DNA from: Plumapathes pennacea
Taxonomy: Eukaryota; Cnidaria; Anthozoa; Antipatharia; Myriopathidae
Length of the DNA stretch: 64,000 bases
Reading direction: 5' to 3'
Assembly (NCBI GenBank): GCA_964036295.1
Contig: OZ038470.1
Location: 10,941,078 to 11,005,077 of the forward strand
In this document: positions 45,250 through 56,819 of the stretch, piece by piece
Position numbering within the stretch: the stretch's first letter is position 1
How the letters are laid out: every line of letters begins with the position of its first letter
Notes under the pieces: model-generated
Told to the model about the DNA's origin: nothing
What the model saw: only the letters and a program-made list of their open reading frames with translations
Databases searched by the model: none
Program-made: the position numbers and the translations under genes

Positions 45250-46330
45250 AGTGTGATGCATGAACCTAATCATTAGTCCCTTACAGGCATAAAAAGCAAT
45301 TAACTTCATTTCAGAGTAAAAACGCTGCGGTTTCCGGTGCTGTCAAGTGATTACGACCAATATCAAGCATCATGCATTACTGAACGTGTATTTGGTTTAT
45401 CGACAAACCGAACTCTTTGCTCCGCTCCAAAATATGCCGTACTTTGTCGTCCGAAGCTATTAGGCCACGCCGTGGTGTTTTCGGGAAAATAAACGACTGT
45501 TGTGTAAACAAACTCAAAGACTCTTTATCAAGCGCAAGTAAATCGTTTGTGTACTGCGAGGAATTGACGATTGATGAAAATGTTCTGGTCATTATGATTT
45601 CCGCTAACATTTTGAACGTGTGTCCTATATAAACAATGTATATACTGAAATGTACTGGTGTACACAGCCACAGATCCACTGTTGGCTCACCTTTGGGCTT
45701 ATGGATTGTGACTGCTGGAAGTTAGCTGCTGACTGATTTCTTTGATTCCTGGTTCACAGGTTCAAATCAAACTAAGAAAAGGAAACAGCAGTCGGTGTGA
45801 TTGGACTAACCAGGAACTCACTCGTAAGGCCAACAAACACAAAAGAAAAGTTGAACTGAATTAAAAGTAACAGGTGAGTTTTAGAAACATTATTCCGGTG
45901 TTACGGTGTTTATCACACATACTTTGTATTCTTGTTTGCTTGTTTAAGGTTTTGACAGACAATATCTTTTACCTGTTCGTGTCTTGGAAGCAACTGATTT
46001 TCCTGCGTGCTTTAATCACTGAGTGGAGTTAATAATAAAACTAGCATCTCACGATCTTGTCGCGTATTGACCTCTTTGAAAAGGGAAAATTCCGGCTTTG
46101 ACGTAAATCCGCTTATTTGTCTGTAACTTTTATAATTGAAAATGAACAATAGATGTTTTTTTCCTGTTTTCCAGCTGTTGATTTTTATGTATGAGTGTTT
46201 ATCATGGAAAGAGAGAGCGGAAGCCAGTCAAGCTACGCCCTTGCCTATTTTCGTTGGGTTAAAATAAGGCCACATTTTGAAGATGAACCATAACTGAAAA
46301 TTCAGGCCGGAAAATAGTCATATTTTTATA
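45250..46330. repeat. Duplicated block, copy 1 of 3
   Basis: Near-identical to 55870-56810, with a third, more diverged copy at 56820-57840. Each contains TGCTCCGCTCCAAAATATGC and CACAGCCACAGAT. A 100-codon minus-strand frame (45679-45377) is open in copies 1 and 2 with few changes, but there is no independent evidence that it is coding. Confidence 0.8.
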
Positions 46331-46470
46331 TAATTAGAGATGCAAGCAATCTCTTCAGAATCTGTCCATAGCAAATAGAGGATACTTTCAAGTATACCAT
46401 ATGATCGATTTTACACATTTTAATCTAAAATAGGATACAACTTTTGCCCTTTTGGTCTGGTTTAGTTTCT

Positions 46471-47428
46471 AATATTATAGATGCAAAAATACTCAATTCT
46501 GATTGGCTGAGAACAGGGGTGTTATATTCAAATTAGTGTCCAAGTGTGCAAAAATGGTTAATCAGATGTGCAAAAGTAGTTAATCAGTGTTAATTGCACA
46601 GATTAATTGATTTTGCACACTTCATTGCCATGACAATCACGCAAGCTCAACTTTTGAATCGAGAAAAAATGGTGGCCAAGAGCGAGAGATTCCCAAAACA
46701 TAAACAAAGCTGCCACAAAAGTTTTAACTGGGAAATTCAAACGCACGAAATCGTCTCTAAAACATGGACGAAAATGCCTGTAAGAAATTCGCGGAGGAGC
46801 CGGCGGAATTATCGTCAAATGAAAGTGGAAATCTACGAGCCCGAAGTCAAGTTATATTCGGAGATCAGCAAAGTCCAAGCCATCCGCAGCGGGAATAGTC
46901 TGAAACTTCAAGAGATCATCGACAGGTCGTGATCAGTAAACTTCGTAAGTTAAATTCTCTAGTTTTGATCTAGTTTCTACTGCTAAAAATCTTGTCTGTG
47001 AAAGTTTAGCCGCTCAATGTTTACTTATAGTGTGTCGATCGGCTCTGCAGTACTTTATGACTGAAGCTTGGAGGCTTCACGATACAATAGCAATTTTTTC
47101 ACTGAACAGCAGCTTCAACGGTTTCTTAATATTCGCTAAGTAAATATAACTATATAGACTTGCCGTAACTCGGGTTAGTTCTCTTCCTTTCGGTGATTGT
47201 CGGCAGCCAGTTATGCCGTTTGAGCGGTTCTGTTGTCCGGTGACTTTCATCCATAATGAGTCCCATAACAAAGCTCAGGGTAAACTCAGTCTTTCATTCA
47301 AGGCTATTCAAGACAGTGATGCTCGTTGACTTGAGTTTTGCATTATGCAAATGTTTGACATTGATTGACTGTTGGTTTTGCTTTGGAATGGCTTCCTTCA
47401 CCTTGTCTATTTTTGCATCTATATTATT
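46471..47428. mobile_element. ~960-bp element with 21-bp TIR
   Basis: AATATTATAGATGCAAAAAT at 46471 is inverted at 47408-47428 with one mismatch. It is present in unit B and absent from the corresponding part of unit C. A frame at 46762 begins MDENACKKFAEEPAELSSNE and soon stops; no family recognised. Confidence 0.6.
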
Positions 47429-47435
47429 TTAACTA

Positions 47436-47575
47436 GTAATCATTGGTGTGCTCGTAATGTTTGAAAATTCCGCAAATAACACTCGTCCTGCGGACTCGTG
47501 TTATTTTAATTGTTAGAATTTTCAAACATTACTCGCACTATTAATCGCTAATTGAACTCGCACACCAATGATTAC
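47436..47575. mobile_element. Hairpin MITE, 140 bp
   Basis: GTAATCATTGGTGTGC (47436-47451) pairs exactly with 47560-47575, and GTAATGTTTGAAAATT (47454-47469) pairs exactly with 47517-47532. It lies just outside the element ending at 47428. Confidence 0.85.
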
Positions 47576-47783
47576 CACTACTAATGGTACTTGGTCTGAA
47601 ATGGGATGCAAACTTTGAAATGCAGGTCTGAAATAGGGAAAATGCGTGGGATGCAGGCGTGAAATATAGGGCCGTATGGAAACTTGTATATTTTGGTCTG
47701 AAATAGGGTATAGCCTTTGAAGACCTTGCTGAACGCTCTTACCCAAAATTGTGGGTCACGGTTTTGGTTCTGTGAAGATATTA

Positions 47784-48330
47784 GGGCCTTGCGAGGTGCG
47801 TTGGTGTGAGCTGATTTCTCTGGTCCGCTCCTAAGTATGGACGACGAGATTTATGTTGGCGAACTTCTTGGGTTACTAGCCGTCTCGCCGTTAATACAGA
47901 CAAGTTATCCCCGAGCTCTGCCATCTCGCATTTTATTGTTCGTCAGCCTGTCTGTCGGTAGAAGACCCCTATTATTTAAAGACTGATAGAAGGTCCGTTG
48001 CCAATGGCAACAATTGTAAGTTAAGGAGGTTCATTTATTATTTGCGAAGTGACCGCTGGCTTAGCCGATGTTAGGTTAAAAAATTTCACGTTTATTGCAA
48101 TCACCTCAAAGGGCAATGTTGCTGCCAAATCTCACAGAAATGAAGAGAAACAGTAGAACTAGGAGATTCTCATCTATGGTGCAATTACAAGATTAGCTGC
48201 TGGTATTTTTTATTAAGATGTGACAGATACAATTTATTAGCCGTTAAGACCGTGATATACACTGGATATAAACTCTGCCCGATAACTTTTATGAAACTGC
48301 GAACTGTCCCAAGTGAAATACGTCTTTCTC
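47784..48330. repeat. Duplicated block, partner at 57960-58510
   Basis: Long shared stretches, for example CTCGCCGTTAATACAGACA and AACAATTGTAAGTTAAGGAG. This is the far 5' end of unit B and fixes the B/C junction near 48340-48440. Confidence 0.8.
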
Positions 48331-50488
48331 AAATCAGGCTAACTACCGAAGAAAATTCTGTGACAACCAGACCGATAATGTTACCTACACAAATACAAGC
48401 ACAGGGGTCAAAATACCCTCAGCACAATTCAAACTGTATACAATACCTTGGTATTTTTTGTTATTAACTAATGCAGAGGCAACCTAAGAATCATTATTAC
48501 TTTAAACATTCTAGTTTCTCTTGGCATTACCTAACAATCTCACGTCGTACTTTGAAAGGCAAACTAATGTTTTCTAAAAATGTCATGGCTTACACAACTG
48601 ATGCAGAAATCTATACAATGCAATGCTTTAGTTACCCATATTAAACTTTAAGAGCTTTAATAAAACTCGTTCAAACGTGAACGGAAAATAAAACCTACAA
48701 GTACCCTGTCCGTGTACTACCCTATTCTAATAAAATAATATGAAACAGAATTGTATATGATTTTATGACAATAATTATTCAAAAGCTTCTCCAGCTGGCT
48801 CTAACACTGCATCAAAATTCTGATTCCGAGTTTTAGCGAAACTGCGCTCGATAATGTACTCGGGCTATTTTTAACATGAACATTCGCTGGGTTGGAGATG
48901 TGTGTTTGGTAAACTAACGCGCCGTCTGTTTTGTAATTTACGTTGACACTGGAAGCTTGACATCGTTTTTTATGTTTTGCATTGATGGTGCTTGTCTGCG
49001 CTTCGTGCAGCCAATAGCAGCCGAGTTCACTCGCGAATAAGTTTTTTTCCCCACACATTCCACCAGTCTTCCAATCGGCCTATAAAGTAGAGTGTAGAGT
49101 GCTGTGAATTCAACCTACACTGAGTTTGGTTTTGTTTCTTACGCCATCATTCCATGATTGTGACCAATGGAATGCGGGTTTCCACTCTTCCTGCGGTTAA
49201 GTGGCCCTCCCGAATCTCAACCTCACTAACTGTGTATAGGAAAGTGGTTATCAATCGCCCTAAATCATTTTATTTACTCCAACAATGATAGAAACGGATC
49301 GTGAACTAGGAAATATAGTAATACTAATAATTAAAAATAAATACAACAAAAACGTTAACTGTATTCTCAGACTCATGCCCTCTAAACTGAGAATTAACTT
49401 TAACTTCCAGTTTAGAAACTTGCGCTAATTAAGGTCCATAGTTTGACAGATTTTGTGTTTTCCTAGTGAGCTAGTATGCATAACAACGGGTAATAATGCT
49501 ATAAAACGCTCAACGCTCATAAAACTGTCACAACTTGATACCTCCCATAGAAGGCTCATCAGGAACTCTTGTGCTTCCTTTTACGGGAACATGACGCCTG
49601 CACAAAACGAAACACGAAATGAGCTACACAGAGAAAAGGACAAACAAAGCCAAAACAAAACGAAACGAAACGAAACACCAAATGAACTACACAGAGAAAA
49701 AGGACAAACAAGGCCAAAACAAAACAAAAGCATTTAAATTGGTAGGGTTTTAGAAGTGAATCGAGAGTCACATTGAATTCATTTGTTTATACTTTGGAAT
49801 TGACTACTTTTATCTTGACTCTGTCTGCTTGTCGTTCCGCACTTGTTTTCGGGCTGTTGCGGCTTTTTCCGAACAAGAACAATAACCTTTGCGGAACTGT
49901 TTTAACAAGACCTTTTGCTGTGTGAACAATACCCCTTTTTGCCGAACTATGAACATTGCCTTTCAAGTAACCTTCATTTAAACCTTTATTGTTGCTTTCC
50001 CGCGTGTACTCTAGTTTATATGCACTTATTCATGTAACTGGTCAGTTCATTTCACTGGTCAAGTCAAGTTAAGTTTCAGTCGTCTTCGTTCATTGTAGCT
50101 TTTAGTTCTTCCGCAATTAGAAAACCGTTCCAATTTGTTGTGATGAGTATCAGGGAGACAAGAAGTATGCACCTACATTTCTTCCCTACACGGGCTTCAG
50201 CGGATTTTTTTTTCAGGCTATATTTTCAACTGCTCAAGTTCCTTCATAACTGCGAAGATCACTTTCACTGTCAATGTCTATCTGCGGTTCATACATATGT
50301 GCTTTCTCATATATAAATCGTATCAACATGGCTTAAAGCTAATATTTTTACATATTGCAGAAACGGTACAACACGCAATTACCATCATCGGAGGTCGGTT
50401 CAACAGTGGACTCGGGCCATACACAACACACTTGCAAAATATAAAAAAAGTGCGAATAAAAATACTGGAACTGGCATAAACAGTTAAA

Positions 50489-50764
50489 GGGGCCCTCTCA
50501 GCCAATTTAATTTTCCTGTTTACATCTGAAGTGCGTAAAAAGATTATATATCAGCGGCTGAATTTGGTTCCCAACAAGAAAAATCGTAAAATCGACGACA
50601 AAATAGTTAGGTAGCACATTTAGTCCAATCAAAGACGAAGCCAATCTTCTCAAACGAGTCGGATGGAAATGAACTAGTTAGTAATTTATCTTTTGTTTTT
50701 CAAGGCCCTAAAAATGGCGGATCAAGGATTTCGGCGCGCAAAGGACTGTGGTTGAGAGGGCTCC
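50489..50764. mobile_element. MITE family CCCTCTC...GAGAGGG, full copy
   Basis: It starts GGGGCCCTCTCAGCC and ends GTTGAGAGGGCTCC. An inner CTCAAACGAGTCGGATGGAA is shared with 9135-9378. It lies 3' of TPR-CHAT gene C in the same position as 15919-16048 in unit A. Confidence 0.8.
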
Positions 50765-50897
50765 GCGTTTGTTTTGTGAAACCTTTAAATCCAAGCTGAG
50801 CATGAAAACGTCAGCTGTACTTTAATGAAGGTTATTGGGAATTCATGAACTTCTATGCTGCGTCTGTAAAAACATCAAATTAAAGTTATCGGCTCTT

Positions 50898-53800
50898 TTA
50901 CCAATTCATAATATAAGCAAAGTGATGACGTACCTGTTTTGACGTACCGAGAGGAGTCACATCATCTCCAATGAGAACGAAAGGCGCCCAGAAATACGGG
51001 TAACCGAAGTCACCACCCTCTCTCATGGCTTCCATGGCTCTATCGAGTGCCTCGCTTGCCTTTTCTCCCTGAGCAAGGTGCTGGTAGAATTCCTTCATGA
51101 AGTACAAAGTAGCTTTGTCGCTCACCGCCCAGAGCGTCACAAGAACAGCACGGGCGCCAGCTCCAAGGAACGCACGAGCAATTCCAATCACTCCTTCGGT
51201 CTTCACCTCTCCGCGGCCACTGTGGCAACAGCTGAGGACGACCAGCTTGGCTTTCACGCGTTTCTGTTCGAGGTGGGAGATCGTGAGCATGACGTCTTCT
51301 GTTCTGGTTTTGTCTCTATCAACATCAGGGTTCGGTGCAAGCAGAATTTCTCCTCTCTCTGCGTCTCCGTGAGCTGCGATGTGGATTAAGTTGGCACTTT
51401 CGAGTTTGTCGAGGACAGCTTGTCTGGTGGCATTTACTCCCGTAAGTGGCTGGACATTCAGCAGCTGACCAATCATCAAGGCCTCTTTTTCTGCGTTTGG
51501 TAATCTCTTCGGTTCATAGCTGCCGAGATCGTCCTTGAAATAGGTCACATCCGGGTTTCCAACAATCAAGGGACTTGCTTGCCCTTCCAGTTCTTGTGGG
51601 TACTCTCTGATCATCTTTGCAGTTGCTAGTGACGGAACTAGCCTTATCTTTAAGGACTGTGCTACGAAATTTTCATCTTCATCTACGAGGGTGGCAAATG
51701 GAACCAGAGGAATTGGGCCATCAGGAACGACAACAACTTGCGACCCTTCCTGTAAATGTTGCACGGGGGCCAGAAGGATCTGGTACAACACTTTGAGTAC
51801 TGTGAGCAGATCAGTCGGTTCTGATTCTGAATCCGATTTTGTTTCTTTGCCCTCCTTTGGTTGCTCAGTTGTTTCATTACGCTGCTTGGAGAGTGTTGCT
51901 GGACCTATTTCTTGCTCTGATGGGGCGGCAAGTGAAGTGGAGCTATTTCGAGGCATTCCTGGATCAAGAGCCGTACTTTCTTCGTGCGTCATTGTAAACG
52001 GCAGTGCGGGGTTCAGCTCGTTCTTGACTTGTTTTCTCACTTGTTCTTGGTAAAGAAATGAAAGCGAGCGGTCTTAGCACTGGACAGTGGGACGTGCTGT
52101 GAGCATCTTTGTTGCACTGTCAATCAGCGAACCTAGATCCCGAGCAGCACCTGAAAAACTATCTGTTAGGCAAGACTCCAAATCGCTTTTAAATTCAACA
52201 TCTCCATTTGGCTTCAAGACCCACATTCCAGATTCAGAGTTGCGTAGTGTGAAAAATACGACTGTAGTGTCAATGACCTTGACCAGTTCGAGGATTTCCG
52301 CGAGATCTAAAGCATTGTCATCAGCACTTGGAAGAATGTAACGTCTTCGCATAAGCTCAGCCAATGCTCTGGAGCGTTCATCTTCAGCGAAAACCAACGC
52401 CTCGTTTGTTTTGCCTTGAAGAAAGAGAACTTTAAGCAGCAAATTCGCGCTCCATTGATAGGTCTCAATAAAAGATACTCTGTAATTGTCCTCATTTGGG
52501 GTCGCTGTGAAAATTATTTTAAAGCATCCGAGAGAGTTTCTAAGTGCACATTCAGCTTCGTCGTACTGCCCAAGAGAAAGATAACAGTTGCCAAGGTTAC
52601 CATAAGCACTTCCTTCCCCAGCCTTGTCTCCAATCTCTTTTGCAATTTTCAAGTTCAATTCATGGTGTTCTTTAGCCTTGTCGTACTGCCCAAGAGAATG
52701 GTAACAGTTGCCAAGGTTACCATGAGCACGCCTTTCCCCAGCCTTGTCTCCAATCTCTTCTGCAATTTTCAAGAGCAATTTATGGTGTTCTTTTGCCTTG
52801 TTGTACTGCCCAAGAGAACTGTAGCAGTTGCCAAGGTTACTATAAGCACGTCCTTCCCCAGCCTTGTTTCCAATTGTTTTTGCAATTTTTAAGTGTAATT
52901 GATGGTGTTCTTTTGCCTTGTCGTACTGCCCAAGAGAATTGTAACAGTTGCCAAGGTTACTATAAGCACGTCCTTCCCCAGCCTTGTCTCCAATCTCTTT
53001 TGCAATTTTCAAGTCCATGTCATGGTGTTGTTTTGCCTTGTCGTACTGCCCAAGAGAAAAGTAACAGAGGCCAAGGTTATTATAAGCACGTCCTTCCCCA
53101 GCCTTGTCTCCAATCACTTTTGCAAATTTCAAGCGCAATTCATGGTGTTCTTTTGCCTTGTCGTACTGCCCGAGAGAACAGTAGCAGAGGCCAAGGTTAT
53201 CATAAGCACGTCCTTCCCCAGCCTTGTCTCCAATCTCTTTTGCAATTTTCAAGTGCAATTTATGGTTTTCTTTTGCCTTGTTGTACTGCCCAAGAGAAAA
53301 GTAACATTTGCCACAGTTACCATAAGCATGTCCTTTCTCAGCCTTGTCTCCAATCTCTTTTGCAATTTTCAAGTGCAATTCATGGTGTTCTTTTGCCTTC
53401 TCGTACTGCCCAAGAGAATGGTAACAGTTGCCAATGCTACCATAAGCAGGTCCTTCCCTAGCCTTGTCTCCAATCTCTTTTGCAATTTTCAAGCGCAATT
53501 CATGGTGTTCTTTTGCCTTGTCGTACTGCCCAAGAGAATAGTAACAGAGGCCAAGGTTACCATAAGCTTTTCCTTCCCTAGCCTTGTCTCCAATCTCTTT
53601 TGCAATTTTCAAGTGCAATTCATGGTGTTCTTTTGCCTTGTCGTACTGCCTAAGAGCAAGGTAACAGTTCCCAATGTTACAATAAGCATGTCCTTGCCCA
53701 GCCTTGTCACCAATCTCTTTTGCAATTTTCAAGCGTAGTTCATGGTGTTCTTTTGCCTTGTCGTACTGCTTAAGAGAATAGTAACAGAGGCCAAGGTTAT

Positions 53801-53950
53801 CATAAGCATATGCTTCTCCAATCTTGTCTCCAATCTTTTTTGCATTGGTCAGTTGCAATTGATGGTGTTTTATATCCTTACTGCTCGAGAGAAGAGTGTC
53901 GGGTTCCATTTGCTCTTCTTCTGAAGCCTTGTATTCTGTCTGTGTAACAA
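50898..53950 (-). pseudogene. TPR-CHAT protein gene C, main exon with one in-frame stop
   Basis: From ATG 53909 (MEPDTLLSSSK) 1003 residues run to TAA 50898. The only break is TAA at 52074-52076 (codon 612), where copies A and B read GAA in VQCEDRSL; it separates the TPR part from CHAT. Eleven 40-residue TPRs fill 52561-53880. A helix with EDERSRALAELM and an acidic linker follow. The CHAT domain has VPDGPIPLVPFATL, His 847 (HIAAHGD), Cys 895 (VVLSCCHSGRG) and YFWAPFVLIGDD at the end. If translated as annotated, the product would be a TPR-only protein of 611 residues. An ATG-initiated CHAT piece is possible but unsupported. A GTACGT donor at 50933 suggests a further exon. The acceptor lies before 53950, with TQTEYKAS in frame upstream of the ATG as in copy A. 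Confidence 0.85.
52561..53880 (-). repeat. 120-bp coding tandem repeat, 11 units
   Basis: Unit starts are 120 bp apart (52561, 52681 and so on to 53761). Units are more diverged from each other than in copy A, for example CGKCYFSLGQYNKAKENHKL beside CYSSLGQYNKAKEHHKL. Confidence 0.97.
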
Positions 53951-53994
53951 CTACAACAGCAAAAACGCTTTTAATGTATTTATATGTTTTGCAG

Positions 53995-54330
53995 CCGAGC
54001 CACTTATTCTATACGACTTGCTCTACCAAGGAGCCGCCGAGCCGAGCATGTTGTATGAAATGAGTGGCCCGGCGGCTCGTCAGTCAAACAAGTTGTATAA
54101 AATGAGTGGCCGCCAGCTCGTCAGTCGACCAAGTTGTATAACACGAGTGGCTCGCCAGCCTGACGGCTCGTCATTCGTGCAAGTTGTATAAAATAAGTGG
54201 CTCGCCAGCTTGGCGGCTCGTCAGTCAAGCGAGTTGTATAATACGAGTGGTTTGCCGGCTGGCCAGTCGAGGAAGTTGTATAAAATAGTTGGCTTGTCAG
54301 GTCGTCAGTCATGCTAGCTGTATAGAATAA
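53995..54330. repeat. Satellite array of unit C, about 6 units
   Basis: Repeats of AAGTTGTATAAAATGAGTGG and GGCTCGTCAGTC, unit about 54-60 bp. Longest of the three arrays. Confidence 0.9.
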
Positions 54331-54639
54331 GTTAAAGTTTTTGGATCATCACATAAGTAGGCAAAAACTTTTTTTTTCGGAACTCTATCATGAACTAGCC
54401 AGTACTCATGCAGAGGTTGATCGGGGATTGGATTTATGATGTGTGAATCACAGGAAGGAAGCAGAATGGTTTTATTCACAAATTTATATTCAAAATCAGT
54501 GGAAAATGCACAGTTTGTAGCTTGTAATATTTAGGCTTAACTAGAACGATACAACAGACACCCGCACTTAATCCCCGAGCTCTGTGAGGGTAATAATCAC
54601 GACGCTAATGCTGTAGTATTGCGCTTTTTGGAGATTCCA

Positions 54640-55120
54640 AGGGGCTCTGAAAACTTTTGAGCGTAATCTTACTTGCTGCAGGGGGAATGGTCTGGCACGG
54701 AAGAATTTCAGCGACAGATTTCTTGATCAGAACGACGATTCTGCGCTTGTCGAGGTACGCGGATTTTTACGGCGGTCCCGAAGTCTTTCAGGTCGTCCAC
54801 GTATTCGTCAAATTCCTGCCTCTGTTCACCTCGCAGGCTTCGTGGAGAATATTTTTTGAACTACTGGAAGCTGACAAGCCGGCTAGGAAAACGGAGAATG
54901 GCAGTCTTGATATCAAGCGCTGTTGATTTTTCCCTTGTTTTTTTTGTTTTTGTTTTTTTTCTTTTGACGAGAACATATCTTTCTGAGAGTGGAAGAAGTA
55001 AACATCTGCCATCGCCTTCTCATAAGAGGAATGGGTAATGTTTTCTGGCGGGTCTTTGTATGGTTCACCTTCATCTCTCTTGCATTGCTCAGGCTCATTT
55101 GTTGGTGTTCTGCCACTTTG
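54640..55120 (-). pseudogene. Conserved upstream coding-like block, unit C
   Basis: Matches 20840-21400 (PPENITHSSYEKAMADV, HSQKDMF, SSKNILHEACEV, QEFDEYVDDLKDF). A T-rich run at 54940-54965 replaces the FIKSICQPAK region of unit A, and indels break the frame. A likely relic. Confidence 0.4.
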
Positions 55121-55124
55121 TCGC

Positions 55125-55413
55125 ACTACCCAAGAAAATCGTAACAGTTACCAAGATTTAGATACAAAATTGCTTCCCCAGCTTTGTATCCAAGTTGTTT
55201 CGCAATGTTCAGGCTGGACTCATGATTCTCTTTAGCTTTCTCGTACTGCCCGAGAGATATGTAATAGTTACCAAGATTAGAATAAGCCATTCCTTCGCCA
55301 GATCTGTCGCCATTTTGTTTTGCCATGTTGAGCTGTGTTTCATGCTGCTCTTCATGCTTGTCCATGTTATTATTCTCTATAAATGTGTCACTCTGCATAT
55401 GTTGTTCCCACAT
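55125..55413 (-). pseudogene. 5' TPR exon, unit C
   Basis: ATG 55365 opens MDKHEEQHETQLNMAKQNG, with TPRs YSNLGNYYISLGQYEKAKEN and YLNLGNCYDFLG. TAG then replaces the expected CAG (FLGQYDK becomes FLG-stop-CDK). Beyond it the frame continues VAEHQQMSLSNAREMK up to a possible GTGAAC donor. An in-frame ATG further up (55413) adds MWEQHMQSDTFIENNN. It would be the N-terminal part of TPR-CHAT gene C, but donor phase does not fit the main-exon acceptor, so the join is unproven. Confidence 0.6.
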
Positions 55414-55869
55414 CTAGTATGATTGAAATAGAACTTCTCAAAGATTCTTGTCAACTTGCACGACATATCAACGATATATCAACGTGAAAAGAAAGTTAAA
55501 AGTAGTGAATCTTCCGCAAATGTTGTATGATCTGGTTATCATTGAGTGTGAAGTTCGCCTCAGGTACTCAACTTGGCAAATTGGTGAACTGTGAATTGGG
55601 AATTGTGATCAGTCTGATAAACTTGCAACCGGCTAACAGCATAACCTTTGGCGGAAGCGCCCATAAAGGCTGGTTTTACATCGACGCAAGCAAAAGTAAA
55701 AGCACAGGAGTCTTCAAAATTTCACAATGAAAACCGAGTCAGGCTTGGCGCAAGCAAAATATCATAATATTTACTTTTTTCTCATGCTCAAGTCGCTCGT
55801 TTTCACTCGACTCATATCTCGTGCTTGACTGTTTACGTGGTTGCGCTTGTGCTTTTTGAAAATCTGGAA

Positions 55870-56810
55870 CTTTAACATTTTCAGTGTGATGCATGAACCT
55901 GATCATTAGTCCCTTACAGGGATGAAAAGCAATTAACTTCATTTCAAAGTAAAAACGCTGCGGTTTCCGGTGCTGTCAAGTGATTACGACCAATATAAAG
56001 GATCATGCATTACTGAACGTGTATTTGGTTTATCGACAAACCGAACTCTTTGCTCCGCTCCAAAATATGCCGTACTTTGTCGTCCGAAGTTATTAGGCCA
56101 TGCCGTGGTGTTTTCGGGAAAATAAACGACTGTTGTGTAAACAAACTCACAGACTCTTTATCAAGCGCAAGTAAATCGTTTGTGTACTGCGAGGAATTGA
56201 CGATTGATGAAAATGTTCTGGTCATTATGATTTCCGCTAACATTTTGAACGTGTGTCCTATATAAACAATGTATATACTGAAATGTACTGGTGTACACAG
56301 CCACAGATCCACTGTTGGCTCACCTTTGGGCTTATGGATTGTGACTGCTGGAAGTTAGCTGCTGACTGATTTTTTTGATTCCTGGTTCACAGGTTCAACT
56401 CAAACTAAGAAAAGGAAACAGCAATCGGTGTGATTGGACTAACCAGGAACTCACTCGTAAGGCCAACAGACACAAAAGAAAAGTTGAACTGAATTAAAAG
56501 TAACAGGTGAGTTTTTTACGGTGTTTAGCACACATACTTTGTATTCTTGTTTGCTTGTTTAAGGTTTGACAGTCAATATCTTTTACCTGTTCGTGTCTTG
56601 GAAGCAACTGATTTTCCTGCGTGCTTTGATCACCGAGTGCAGTTACTGATAGAACCAGATCTCACGATCTTGTCGCTTGTTAATCTTTTTGAAAAGGGAA
56701 AATTCCGGCTTTGACGTAAATCCGCTTATTTGTCCGTGCTTTTATAATTGAAAATAAACAATAGATGTTTTTTTTCCTGTTTTCCAGTCTGTTGATTTTT
56801 ATGTATGATT
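55870..56810. repeat. Duplicated block, copy 2 of 3
   Basis: Near-identical to 45250-46330, with small deletions such as the missing AAACATTATTCCGGTGTT around 56515. Confidence 0.85.
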
Positions 56811-56819
56811 TTTTTTATC

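Larger units (their letters stand above)
35930..48340. repeat. Segmental duplication unit B
   Basis: It contains TPR-CHAT gene B, the satellite, the upstream block (split by a transposon), a 5' TPR exon and the 44970-48330 flank. That flank matches 55599-58510 of unit C almost base for base in places. Its 3' flank (about 35940-36640) is a diverged match to 13690-14110 of unit A. Confidence 0.75.
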
